From the NCBI GenBank assembly GCA_035272265.1, contig DATEQV010000088.1:1-12527 (forward strand): 12,527 bases of DNA, read 5' to 3'. This DNA is from Acidisphaera sp035272265 (GTDB lineage Bacteria > Pseudomonadota > Alphaproteobacteria > Acetobacterales > Acetobacteraceae). Made by a program: the position numbers and the translations under genes. This document shows positions 1-5,655 of this stretch, piece after piece. The first letter of the stretch is position 1, and every line of letters starts with the position of its first letter. The notes beneath the pieces were generated by a model. It saw only the letters and a list, made by a program, of their open reading frames with translations. It was not told the origin of the DNA and searched no databases.

Positions 1-365
1 CGCGTCGCCAGCCGGTGCAGGCGGCATTCGGCCTGCCAGTCGCCTTGGTTGGCGCGCCTGTAGAGGTTGCGGGCATCGGTGCAGTGGGCGCAGCGGTGGC
101 GGGTGGTGGGGTAGCGGGAGGCCTCGAGGTCGCACCAGGAGTAGAGGTCGCGATGGCCCGTCGGCTTGCGGAACAGCCGCTCGGGCCTGGGCCGGCGTTG
201 GCAGAAGGCGTCCTGGATGATCTCGACCCTGAACATGCGCTCGCGCATGCCGACGGCGATCTCGGGCTCGGGCTCCGGAGCGGCGCGCACGCGGGTGCCG
301 CGGGCGTAGGGGACGCGGAGGCTTTGGTAGAGCCGCTGGAGGAAGGGCGGCAGGAAGTCGAACAT
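1..365 (-). CDS. Unrecognised cysteine-containing protein, 3' end beyond the window
   Basis: This frame is open from an ATG at 365-363 to the left edge, giving 121 codons with no stop, so the C-terminus is missing. The start is well supported: a strong Shine-Dalgarno (AAGGAGGGG) ends five bases before it. The N-terminus reads MFDFLPPFLQRLYQSLRVPY. It is followed by a proline/glutamate stretch (about residues 30-35) and a basic region. Cysteines fall at about 55, 78, 92, 95 and 114, and 92-95 form a CxxC (RCAHC) next to His90 and His94. This arrangement could bind zinc, but that is inference. The protein is rich in Arg and has no obvious signal peptide or membrane segment. I do not recognise the family. 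The nearest upstream gene is a glutathione S-transferase on the same strand, 148 bp away. The inverted repeats in that gap suggest this gene has its own promoter. Confidence 0.6.
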   Translation of the reverse strand, partial: MFDFLPPFLQRLYQSLRVPYARGTRVRAAPEPEPEIAVGMRERMFRVEIIQDAFCQRRPRPERLFRKPTGHRDLYSWCDLEASRYPTTRHRCAHCTDARNLYRRANQGDWQAECRLHRLAT

Positions 366-402
366 CGGCCCCTCCTTTTCCGGCTGCTTGCCGCGGGCAG
401 CC

Positions 403-424
403 CCAAAATAGGAATGTATTTTGG
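403..424. promoter_or_regulatory. 22-bp perfect inverted repeat, candidate operator
   Basis: Two perfect 8-bp arms, CCAAAATA (403-410) and TATTTTGG (417-424), flank a 6-bp spacer. The site is 38 bp upstream of the start of the gene at 365-1, and it is AT-rich within very GC-rich DNA. On the minus strand a weak promoter-like pair, CTGCCA and TATTTT with 17 bp between, overlaps it. An operator for a dimeric regulator is the natural reading, but the regulator is unknown. Confidence 0.4.
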
Positions 425-430
425 AGTTGG

Positions 431-480
431 CAGGACTTTTTTCTCTCCCGTCCTGGCCGGGCTTGCCACGGGCAATGCCC
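431..480. repeat. Two small stem-loops between the GST gene and the left-edge gene
   Basis: One inverted repeat has arms CAGGAC (431-436) and GTCCTG (450-455) around a pyrimidine-rich 13-base loop. The second pairs GGGC TTGCC (459-467) with GGCAA GCCC (471-480), with one bulged base and a 3-base loop. In the minus-strand transcript from the GST gene neither is followed by a T run, so neither is a classical intrinsic terminator. They may still slow or end transcription. Confidence 0.3.
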
Positions 481-513
481 CGGGGAGCGGACCATGGCGG
501 GTGGCGTGGAGCG

Positions 514-1146
514 TCAGACGACCGCGTCGCGGATCACCTGCGGCACCGGCATGGTCGCCTGGAACGACGGGCGCCGGAACAGCCGTTGCGTGTACGCGTC
601 GAGGTTCGGGTGCCGGCCGCGCCAGTCCAGTTGCGGGAAGCGCACGTCGAGGTAGCCGAGCGCGGAGCCGGCGGCGATGTCGGCCAGCCCGAACCGGCCG
701 CCGATCATGTACTCGCCATCTCCGGCGATGCGCGCGAGTTCGGCGATGCCGCCGTCCACCTTGCGCATTTGCCGCGCGATCCACGGCGCGCTCTGATGCG
801 CCTGCGGCCGCTGCCATTCGAAGAAGACCAGCAGGAAGGCGTCGCAGATGCCGTCGCCGAGGACCTCGACCTGCTTGTGCGCCAGGATGCCGTCGTCGTC
901 GGCCGGCAGCAGCGGCGGGGTCGGGTAGCGCCGCTCGAGCCATTCCATGATGTGGCTGGAATGGTAGACCGGCGGTCCGTCGTCGGGCAGCAGGACCGGC
1001 AGCTTCTCCAGCGGGTTGTGCTGCGGCAGCGACGTGTCGTCGTTCCACGGCACCTCGGTCAGCAGTTCGAACGGGATGCCCTTTTCGGCGAGTGCGATGC
1101 GCACCTTGCGGGCATAGGGGCTCGGCGTGGCGCTGATCAGTTTCAT
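514..1146 (-). CDS. Glutathione S-transferase family protein, YibF-like
   Basis: This is a 210-aa cytosolic GST-fold protein resembling E. coli YibF in length and in several stretches. The thioredoxin-like N-terminal domain (about residues 1-75) starts MKLISATPSPYARKVRIAL, with Ser9 where many bacterial GSTs place the residue that activates glutathione. NPLEKLPVLL (44-53) contains the cis-proline (Pro50) that holds the glutathione backbone. YHSSHIMEWL (61-70) is the usual glutathione gamma-glutamyl contact region. The helical C-terminal domain includes RFGLADIAAGSALGYLDVRF (151-170), the N-capping region of the family. The substrate cannot be read from sequence. The start lies 10 bp after the stop of the upstream gene, so it is probably the last gene of a three-gene transcript. 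The only ribosome-binding candidate (AAGAAGG) is rather far upstream, which fits translational coupling. Its GC content matches the host rather than the two genes before it. Confidence 0.9.
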   Translation of the reverse strand: MKLISATPSPYARKVRIALAEKGIPFELLTEVPWNDDTSLPQHNPLEKLPVLLPDDGPPVYHSSHIMEWLERRYPTPPLLPADDDGILAHKQVEVLGDGICDAFLLVFFEWQRPQAHQSAPWIARQMRKVDGGIAELARIAGDGEYMIGGRFGLADIAAGSALGYLDVRFPQLDWRGRHPNLDAYTQRLFRRPSFQATMPVPQVIRDAVV

Positions 1147-1156
1147 ACGGGAACGA

Positions 1157-1558
1157 TCAGACCTTCTTGAGCTTCTCGAAGAACGCCGCGACCTCGCTGC
1201 GGGTCCACTGCCAGCCGTTGTCCCAGAAATCGAGCAGTTCGCTCTGATTGAGCGTCACCCACCGCTTGAGCGAGTCGGCTACGCGGGTTTCGATGACTTT
1301 GGGAAGCCCGTGGTTGAAGACCTTCGGATCGGTGCCGACGGTCACGCTGAGACAATCGTCGGTCCGCGACTTCGGGCGGGACGGGTACCACTTGACGCGC
1401 GCGGCGTGGCTGCCCTGCTGAGTTGACACGTAAACGATGCCGGGAATGCCGGTGTCAGCTTCTTCCAGATTTGCCATGTCAAGGAGTTCGAGAGTGTCTG
1501 GGTCGTGGCCTATCCCATTCATAGCTCGATCAGTGGTGTAGCTTCTCTTCGGCCGCAC
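1157..1558 (-). CDS. Small protein of unknown function, second gene of a low-GC cluster
   Basis: The product is up to 133 aa. The 1558 start is GTG, 9 bp after the upstream stop, with GTAGGTAAGGG as a possible ribosome-binding site. In-frame ATGs at 1522 and 1477 would give 121 and 106 aa. The part that looks most structured begins near residue 39 (GIVYVSTQQGSHAARVKWYP), so the shorter starts are possible. The C-terminal third has several aromatic residues and a helical look: LNQSELLDFWDNGWQWTR (103-120), then EVAAFFEKLKKV. No signal peptide, membrane helix or catalytic motif is visible. I do not recognise the family; DUF4160-like or toxin-antitoxin proteins were considered without a convincing match. 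Gene spacing ties it to the nuclease-like gene before it and the GST after it. It could be a partner of the nuclease-like protein or an unrelated passenger. Confidence 0.65.
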   Translation of the reverse strand: MRPKRSYTTDRAMNGIGHDPDTLELLDMANLEEADTGIPGIVYVSTQQGSHAARVKWYPSRPKSRTDDCLSVTVGTDPKVFNHGLPKVIETRVADSLKRWVTLNQSELLDFWDNGWQWTRSEVAAFFEKLKKV

Positions 1559-1567
1559 AGCCCTTAC

Positions 1568-2080
1568 CTACCCGCCATAGACAAACTTGGTGACGCGGCC
1601 GATCAGCACTGGCCACGTGATCCATTCGGTGTTCCTGAAGCGTGCTAAGTTCAAGTTGTTTTGCTTCCCAGGGCGGACTCCCCCCATGGCGGCCTCCTGA
1701 GCCTGTTTGCAGTCGAAGAAAAGAAAGCGCGGCGCTCCGAGTGGTTCCGAACGATTACCGAGCACCCATCTTACCGTCCGCTCGAATACAGCCAACTCTG
1801 ACCAGTCACGAGGTAATTTTGTCGTTTCGTTGTAGAGCAATCTAATCTGGTTACCTTCGCCTCGACCGTTGCCAACGCCGCATCGACCGTGGTGCTGAGC
1901 GAATGCCTTGACCTCGAAAAAGCAAGCGCGAGACCCCATGGAAGTTTCGGCGAATACCGCTAGGTCCAGGCCAAAGCCGTGAAGCACGATGACGCGATCG
2001 CCGTTACTAGATGCGCCTTCAATCGCCGCTGCCACCGCGTGTTCAAGACCTCTCTCTGATTCGAACGTCGGCTCTTCCAT
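1568..2080 (-). CDS. PD-(D/E)XK nuclease-like protein of unknown function
   Basis: The 170-aa product has the spacing expected of a PD-(D/E)XK nuclease core: Glu13 in the first helix (ERGLEHAV), Asp39 in FGLDLAVF, Glu56-Val57-Lys58 in FFEVKAF, and Gln78 in GEGNQIRLL. Asp39 to Glu56 is 17 residues, within the normal range. Other striking stretches are GNGRGEGNQ (70-78) and AAMGGVRPGKQNN (130-142). No DNA-binding, helicase or ATPase domain is attached. The start follows a moderate ribosome-binding site (CTGGAAGC). The gene is markedly lower in GC than its neighbours: the 60 bases at 1801-1860 are 43% GC, while much of the window exceeds 65%. Two direct repeats lie in its upstream region. It heads the likely transcript that continues into the 133-aa gene and the GST. 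The fold assignment is inference from motif spacing. Activity is unknown, and a housekeeping or defence role cannot be told apart. Confidence 0.75.
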   Translation of the reverse strand: MEEPTFESERGLEHAVAAAIEGASSNGDRVIVLHGFGLDLAVFAETSMGSRACFFEVKAFAQHHGRCGVGNGRGEGNQIRLLYNETTKLPRDWSELAVFERTVRWVLGNRSEPLGAPRFLFFDCKQAQEAAMGGVRPGKQNNLNLARFRNTEWITWPVLIGRVTKFVYGG

Positions 2081-2124
2081 GCTCTTGCTTCCAGCCGCGC
2101 AGTTTTAGCCAAGTTCTTCGTCAA

Positions 2125-2156
2125 GCACGAACAAAATGCGAGGCGAGCGCACGAAC
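2125..2156. repeat. Direct repeat GCACGAAC x2 upstream of the nuclease-like gene
   Basis: The octamer GCACGAAC occurs at 2125-2132 and 2149-2156, 24 bp start to start. It lies 45-76 bp before the start codon of the minus-strand gene ending at 1568. A TTGACG hexamer on the minus strand overlaps the promoter-proximal copy. The arrangement suggests a regulator-binding site in the promoter of the low-GC gene cluster. No matching -10 element at good spacing could be identified. Confidence 0.35.
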
Positions 2157-2177
2157 ACCATGCCTCGCCTGCGGGCC

Positions 2178-2223
2178 CAGGCACTGTGACGGTGCGGGCG
2201 GGCCTGACAGTGCCACCTGCCCG
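2178..2223. terminator. Strong stem-loop downstream of the acyl-CoA synthetase gene
   Basis: Perfect 8-bp arms GGCACTGT (2180-2187) and ACAGTGCC (2207-2214) enclose a 19-base GC-rich loop. The pairing can extend outward through CAG/CTG with a 2-base bulge. It lies about 50 bp past the stop of the minus-strand acyl-CoA synthetase gene and about 100 bp before the next start, which fits a transcription boundary. No T run follows on either strand, so it is not a standard intrinsic terminator. It could also be the edge of the acquired segment to its left. Confidence 0.35.
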
Positions 2224-2261
2224 TCAGTCGGGCCGTAGCCGTCGAGTTTAGCCGTCCTCCC

Positions 2262-3944
2262 TCACGCCGTCTTCGCCTCGCCCACGCCCAGCTCGGACTT
2301 CATCCGCTCGCGCATGATGAATTTTTGCATTTTGCCGGTCACCGTCATCGGGAACTCGTCGACGACGCGGATGTGGCGCGGGATCTTGTAATGGGCGATC
2401 TGGCCTTCGCAGAACGCGAGCAGCTCCGCCTCGGTCAGCGTCTCGCCGGCACGCAGCTTGACCCAGGCGCAGATCTCCTCGCCGTATTTCGCGTCTGGGA
2501 TGCCGAAGACCTGCACGTCGGCGATCTTCGGATGGCGGTAGAGGAATTCCTCGACCTCGCGCGGATAGACGTTCTCGCCGCCGCGGATGATCATGTCCTT
2601 GATGCGGCCGACGATGTTGCAATAGCCCTCGTCGTCGATCGTCGCGAGGTCGCCGGTGTGCATCCAGCGCGCGCGGTCGAGCACCTGCGCGGTGCGGTCG
2701 TCGTCGTCCCAGTAGCCCAGCATCACCGAGTAGCCGCGCGTGCAGAGTTCGCCGGGGGTGCCGCGCGGGACGATGCGGCCCTCGACGTCGACGATCTTGA
2801 CCTCGAGATGCGGATGGATGCGGCCGACGGTGGAGACGCGGCGGGCGATCGGATCGTCGACGGCGCTCTGGAACGAGACCGGGCTGGTCTCTGTCATGCC
2901 GTAGGCGATGGTGACCTCGGGCATGTGCATCTTGTCGATGACGCGGCGCATCACCTCGATCGGGCAGGGCGAGCCGGCCATGATGCCGGTGCGCAGGCTG
3001 GCGAGGTCGAACTCGGCGAAGCGCGGGTGCTCGAGTTCGGCGATGAACATCGTCGGCACGCCGTAGAGGATCGTGCAGCGCTCCTCGGAGACGGTTTCCA
3101 GCACGGCCAGCGGATCGAAGCCTTCGCCGGGGAACACCATGCAGGCGCCGTGCGAGGTGCAGGCGAGCGCGCTCATCACCATGCCGAAACAGTGGTACAT
3201 CGGCACCGGGATGCACAGCCGGTCCTGCTCCGTCATGCGGATCGCCTCGCCGACGAAGTAGCCGTTGTTGAGCACGTTGTGGTGGGTGAGGGTGGCGCCC
3301 TTCGGGCTGCCGGTGGTGCCGGAGGTGAACTGGATGTTCACCGCGTCGTCGAACTGCAGCCGCGCGCCGATGACGGCGAGTTCCGCCGCGTTGCCGCCCA
3401 GGCGGGCGACGTCCTCGAACCCGTACGCGCCGGCGGTGGGCTGTGCGCCGAGCTGGATGACGGTGCGCAGGTGCGGCAGGCGCGCGGCGTGCAACTCGCC
3501 TGGCCGGCTGTGCGCTAGCTCCGGGGCGAGCGTGTTGATCATGCCCACGTAGTCGCTGGTCTTGAACGACGTCGCGGTGACCAGCGCGCGGCAGGTCACC
3601 TTGTTGAGCGCGTATTCGAGCTCGGCGAGGCGGTAGGCGGGATTGACGTTCACCAGGATCAGCCCCGCCTTGGCGGCGGCGTACATGGTGACGATCCATT
3701 CGGCGTTGTTGGGCGACCAGATGCCGATCCGCTCGCCCGGCTCCAGGCCGAGCGACAGCAGGCCGGTGGCGAACGCGTCCACGCGTTCGGCGAGCTCGCG
3801 GTACGTCCAGCGCACGCCCTGCTGGCGCCCGACGAGGGCGGGGCGGTCGGGGAAGCGGGCGACGGTGCGGTCGAAGTTCGCGCCGATGGTCTCGCCGAGT
3901 AGCGTGGTCGCGCGCGCGCCGTGGACGTAGCTGAGTTCGGTCAT
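2262..3944 (-). CDS. Acyl-CoA synthetase (AMP-forming), ACSF2/FadK-like
   Basis: The 560-aa protein activates a carboxylic acid, probably a medium- or long-chain fatty acid, to its CoA thioester, using ATP and releasing AMP and pyrophosphate. All adenylate-forming motifs are present: FTSGTTGSPKG (about 206-216) binds ATP phosphates, YGMTETSP (348-355) is the A5 motif, HTGDLATID (429-437) holds the ribose-binding Asp, GRIKDMIIRGGENVYP (446-461) is the hinge and A8 region, and TGKMQK (536-541) carries the catalytic lysine (about 538). Length and overall sequence fit the ACSF2-like branch. The start is the ATG at 3944: GGAGGA ends eight bases before it, whereas a GTG at 3965 would place that site inside the gene. 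It lies downstream of cysN on the same strand but is separated by a palindrome element, so it is probably a separate unit. The exact chain-length preference cannot be read. Confidence 0.93.
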   Translation of the reverse strand: MTELSYVHGARATTLLGETIGANFDRTVARFPDRPALVGRQQGVRWTYRELAERVDAFATGLLSLGLEPGERIGIWSPNNAEWIVTMYAAAKAGLILVNVNPAYRLAELEYALNKVTCRALVTATSFKTSDYVGMINTLAPELAHSRPGELHAARLPHLRTVIQLGAQPTAGAYGFEDVARLGGNAAELAVIGARLQFDDAVNIQFTSGTTGSPKGATLTHHNVLNNGYFVGEAIRMTEQDRLCIPVPMYHCFGMVMSALACTSHGACMVFPGEGFDPLAVLETVSEERCTILYGVPTMFIAELEHPRFAEFDLASLRTGIMAGSPCPIEVMRRVIDKMHMPEVTIAYGMTETSPVSFQSAVDDPIARRVSTVGRIHPHLEVKIVDVEGRIVPRGTPGELCTRGYSVMLGYWDDDDRTAQVLDRARWMHTGDLATIDDEGYCNIVGRIKDMIIRGGENVYPREVEEFLYRHPKIADVQVFGIPDAKYGEEICAWVKLRAGETLTEAELLAFCEGQIAHYKIPRHIRVVDEFPMTVTGKMQKFIMRERMKSELGVGEAKTA

Positions 3945-4010
3945 GGACGGTTCCTCCGCCCGCACTATTCGCGGGCGGGGGGCGGACTGGCAACCGCCGG
4001 CGACGCGCCG

Positions 4011-4064
4011 CTAGTGTCCCGATTCCGAAGTTCGTCGAACTTCGGAATCAGAGTGGGACACTAG
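4011..4064. repeat. Palindrome 1 of a tandem palindromic element
   Basis: Inner arms GATTCCGAAGTTCG (4021-4034) and CGAACTTCGGAATC (4036-4049) are perfect 14-mers around one base. Outer arms CTAGTGTCCC (4011-4020) and GGGACACTAG (4055-4064) are perfect 10-mers, separated from the inner stem on one side by the five bases AGAGT. Both ends are CTAG. Transcribed from either strand this would fold into a very stable hairpin. It shares its core (GAAGTTCG...CGAACTTC) and ends with the neighbouring palindrome, so both derive from one repeat family. Confidence 0.85.
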
Positions 4065-4075
4065 GAAATCAAAGT

Positions 4076-4132
4076 CTTAGTGGCCTGCTTATCCCAGAAG
4101 TTCGCGAGCGAACTTCTGGGGCAGGACACTAG
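4076..4132. repeat. Palindrome 2 of the tandem element, abutting cysN
   Basis: Core arms CCCAGAAGTTCGC (4093-4105) and GCGAACTTCTGGG (4108-4120) are perfect 13-mers with a 2-base centre. Outside them CCTGC (4084-4088) pairs with GCAGG (4121-4125), leaving TTAT bulged. CTTAGTG then pairs with CACTAG with one extra base. The right end, GGACACTAG, matches the other palindrome. Its last bases contain the TAG stop of the minus-strand cysN gene. In the cysN transcript this hairpin forms immediately after translation stops, so it may stabilise the mRNA 3' end or end transcription. Confidence 0.85.
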
Positions 4133-5655
4133 GCCTTGCTGCGCCCGAAGCGGATATGCGCCCAGGCGCGCTCGTGCAGGTAGAACAGGCCGATCTTGAG
4201 TACCACCTCGACCCCGCCGATCGCCGCGGCGATGTCGGCCTTGCCGGTGAACAGGTAGGCCAGGATGACGGTGACGATCGTGCCGGTCGTGCGCCAGGAC
4301 AGCGCCTTGGCCAGGCTGCGCCACGGCATCTCGTGCGCCCGGCGCGGCGCCACGGCGCGCTCGACCAGCCCCATCGCGACGGTCTCGTTCGTCACCCGGT
4401 CGATCAGCACGAACCCGCCGGTCTGCCGGCTGGTCGCGTAGGGGTCGACGGCGATCGGACGGTCGAGCCGGACGCGCACCCGCCCGATCTCGTTCAGCGT
4501 CAGTCCGTCGATGCGCGTGTGCGCGCCGGTCTCGACGTCGATCCCCTCCTCGGGCGCGTCGACCCGGGCGGAGACCGTGGCGGCGCCGGACTTGAGCAGG
4601 TAGGTCTGCCCCGGCTGCAACGGCCGCTCGGAGACCCACAGGACCGAGGCGTCGACGGCGTCGGCCACCGTCGCGGGATGCCGGGCGGCGGCCAGCACGT
4701 CGCCGCGGGAGACGTCGATCTCGTCGTCGAGCACCAGGGTGACGGAGTCGCCGGCCACCGCCTCGGGCAGGTCGCCGTCGGCGGTGACGATGCGCGCGAC
4801 CGATGCCGCCAGTCCCGCCGGCTGCACCAGCAAGCGGTCGCCCACGCGCACGGTGCCGGCGGCGATCAGGCCGGCATAGCCGCGAAAGTCCTGGCTCGGG
4901 CGGTTGACCCACTGCACCGGCAGGCGGAACGGCAGCGCCGCGTCCGCCTCCTCGGTCTCGATCTCCTCCAGGTACGACAGCAGCGACGGGCCGTGGTACC
5001 ACGGCATCTCCGCGCTGCGCACGGCCACGTTCAGCCCGCGCTTGGCCGAGATCGGGATGCAGGCGATGGTCTCGACCCCCAGCCCGTCGGCGAAGCGGCG
5101 GAAGTCGGCCTCGATGGCGGCGAACGGGCCGCGCACGAGGCCCACGAGGTCCATCTTGTTGACCGCCAGCACGACGTGGCGGATGCCGAGCATCGACGCG
5201 ATCAGCGCGTGCCGCCGCGTCTGCGTCAGCACGCCGCGCCGCGCATCGACCAGCAGCACCGCGAGGTCGGACGTCGAGGCGCCGGTCGCCATGTTGCGGG
5301 TGTACTGCTTGTGGCCCGGCGCGTCGGCGACGATGAAGCTGCGGCGCGGGGTGGCGAAGTAGCGGTACGCGACGTCGATGGTGATGCCCTGCTCGCGCTC
5401 GGCCGCGAGCCCGTCGAGCAGCAGCGCGTAGTCCACCGCGCCGTCCTGCGTGCCGAACCGCCGGCTGTCGCTGGCGAGCGCGTCCAGCTGGTCGTCCGGC
5501 ACGCTGCCGGTCTCGGTCAGCAGCCGGCCGATCAGCGTCGACTTGCCGTCGTCGACCGAGCCGCAGGTGATGAAGCGCAGGATCGACGCGGAGACGCTGC
5601 GACTGGCCGTCTCCGCGACCGCCGACGTGGCGGCGAGGGCGGTCAGGTGCGACAT
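4129..5655 (-). CDS. cysN: Sulfate adenylyltransferase subunit 1 (GTPase) fused to a DUF2061 domain
   Basis: CysN is the regulatory GTPase of ATP sulfurylase: GTP hydrolysis drives APS formation from ATP and sulfate by CysD. The G motifs are complete: GSVDDGKST (32-40), Thr92 in GITIDVAYRYF, DAPGH (111-115), NKMD (166-169) and SAK (203-205). EF-Tu-like beta-barrel domains follow to about residue 435. The oddity is residues 445-504, WRSLAKALSWRTTGTIVTVI onward. This is a DUF2061-type segment with two predicted membrane helices (about 456-471 and 475-493) around GGVEVVLKIGLFYLHERAW. Many relatives instead carry APS kinase (CysC) here; no kinase P-loop is visible. The fusion could tether ATP sulfurylase to the inner membrane, which is inference. 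The ATG directly abuts the cysD stop, so the two are translationally coupled. The TAG stop lies in a palindromic repeat. Confidence 0.95.
   Translation of the reverse strand: MSHLTALAATSAVAETASRSVSASILRFITCGSVDDGKSTLIGRLLTETGSVPDDQLDALASDSRRFGTQDGAVDYALLLDGLAAEREQGITIDVAYRYFATPRRSFIVADAPGHKQYTRNMATGASTSDLAVLLVDARRGVLTQTRRHALIASMLGIRHVVLAVNKMDLVGLVRGPFAAIEADFRRFADGLGVETIACIPISAKRGLNVAVRSAEMPWYHGPSLLSYLEEIETEEADAALPFRLPVQWVNRPSQDFRGYAGLIAAGTVRVGDRLLVQPAGLAASVARIVTADGDLPEAVAGDSVTLVLDDEIDVSRGDVLAAARHPATVADAVDASVLWVSERPLQPGQTYLLKSGAATVSARVDAPEEGIDVETGAHTRIDGLTLNEIGRVRVRLDRPIAVDPYATSRQTGGFVLIDRVTNETVAMGLVERAVAPRRAHEMPWRSLAKALSWRTTGTIVTVILAYLFTGKADIAAAIGGVEVVLKIGLFYLHERAWAHIRFGRSKA

Larger units (their letters stand above)
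4011..4132. mobile_element. Candidate miniature palindromic element with CTAG ends
   Basis: The whole 122-bp unit begins CTAGTGTCC and ends GGACACTAG, perfect 9-bp terminal inverted repeats, and holds two hairpins separated by an 11-base linker. CTAG at both ends fits IS630-family transposition, which targets CTAG and duplicates TA; the element proper would then start at GTGTCC and end at GGACAC. It has no coding capacity, so if mobile it depends on a transposase elsewhere. The alternative is a REP/BIME-type intergenic repeat. Assignment as a mobile element is inference from structure; the repeats themselves are seen directly. Confidence 0.55.

Noticed and set aside
403..424. SOS (LexA) box upstream of the left-edge gene
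   Set aside because: The alphaproteobacterial GAAC-N7-GAAC pattern is absent; the palindrome is CCAAAATA/TATTTTGG.
3945..3965. GTG start at 3965 for the acyl-CoA synthetase
   Set aside because: The strong GGAGGA site lies between 3965 and the ATG at 3944, so the ATG is the better start.
4129..4350. Possible C-terminal APS kinase (CysNC fusion)
   Set aside because: There is no kinase P-loop and only about 70 residues remain after the barrel domains; the tail is hydrophobic and DUF2061-like.
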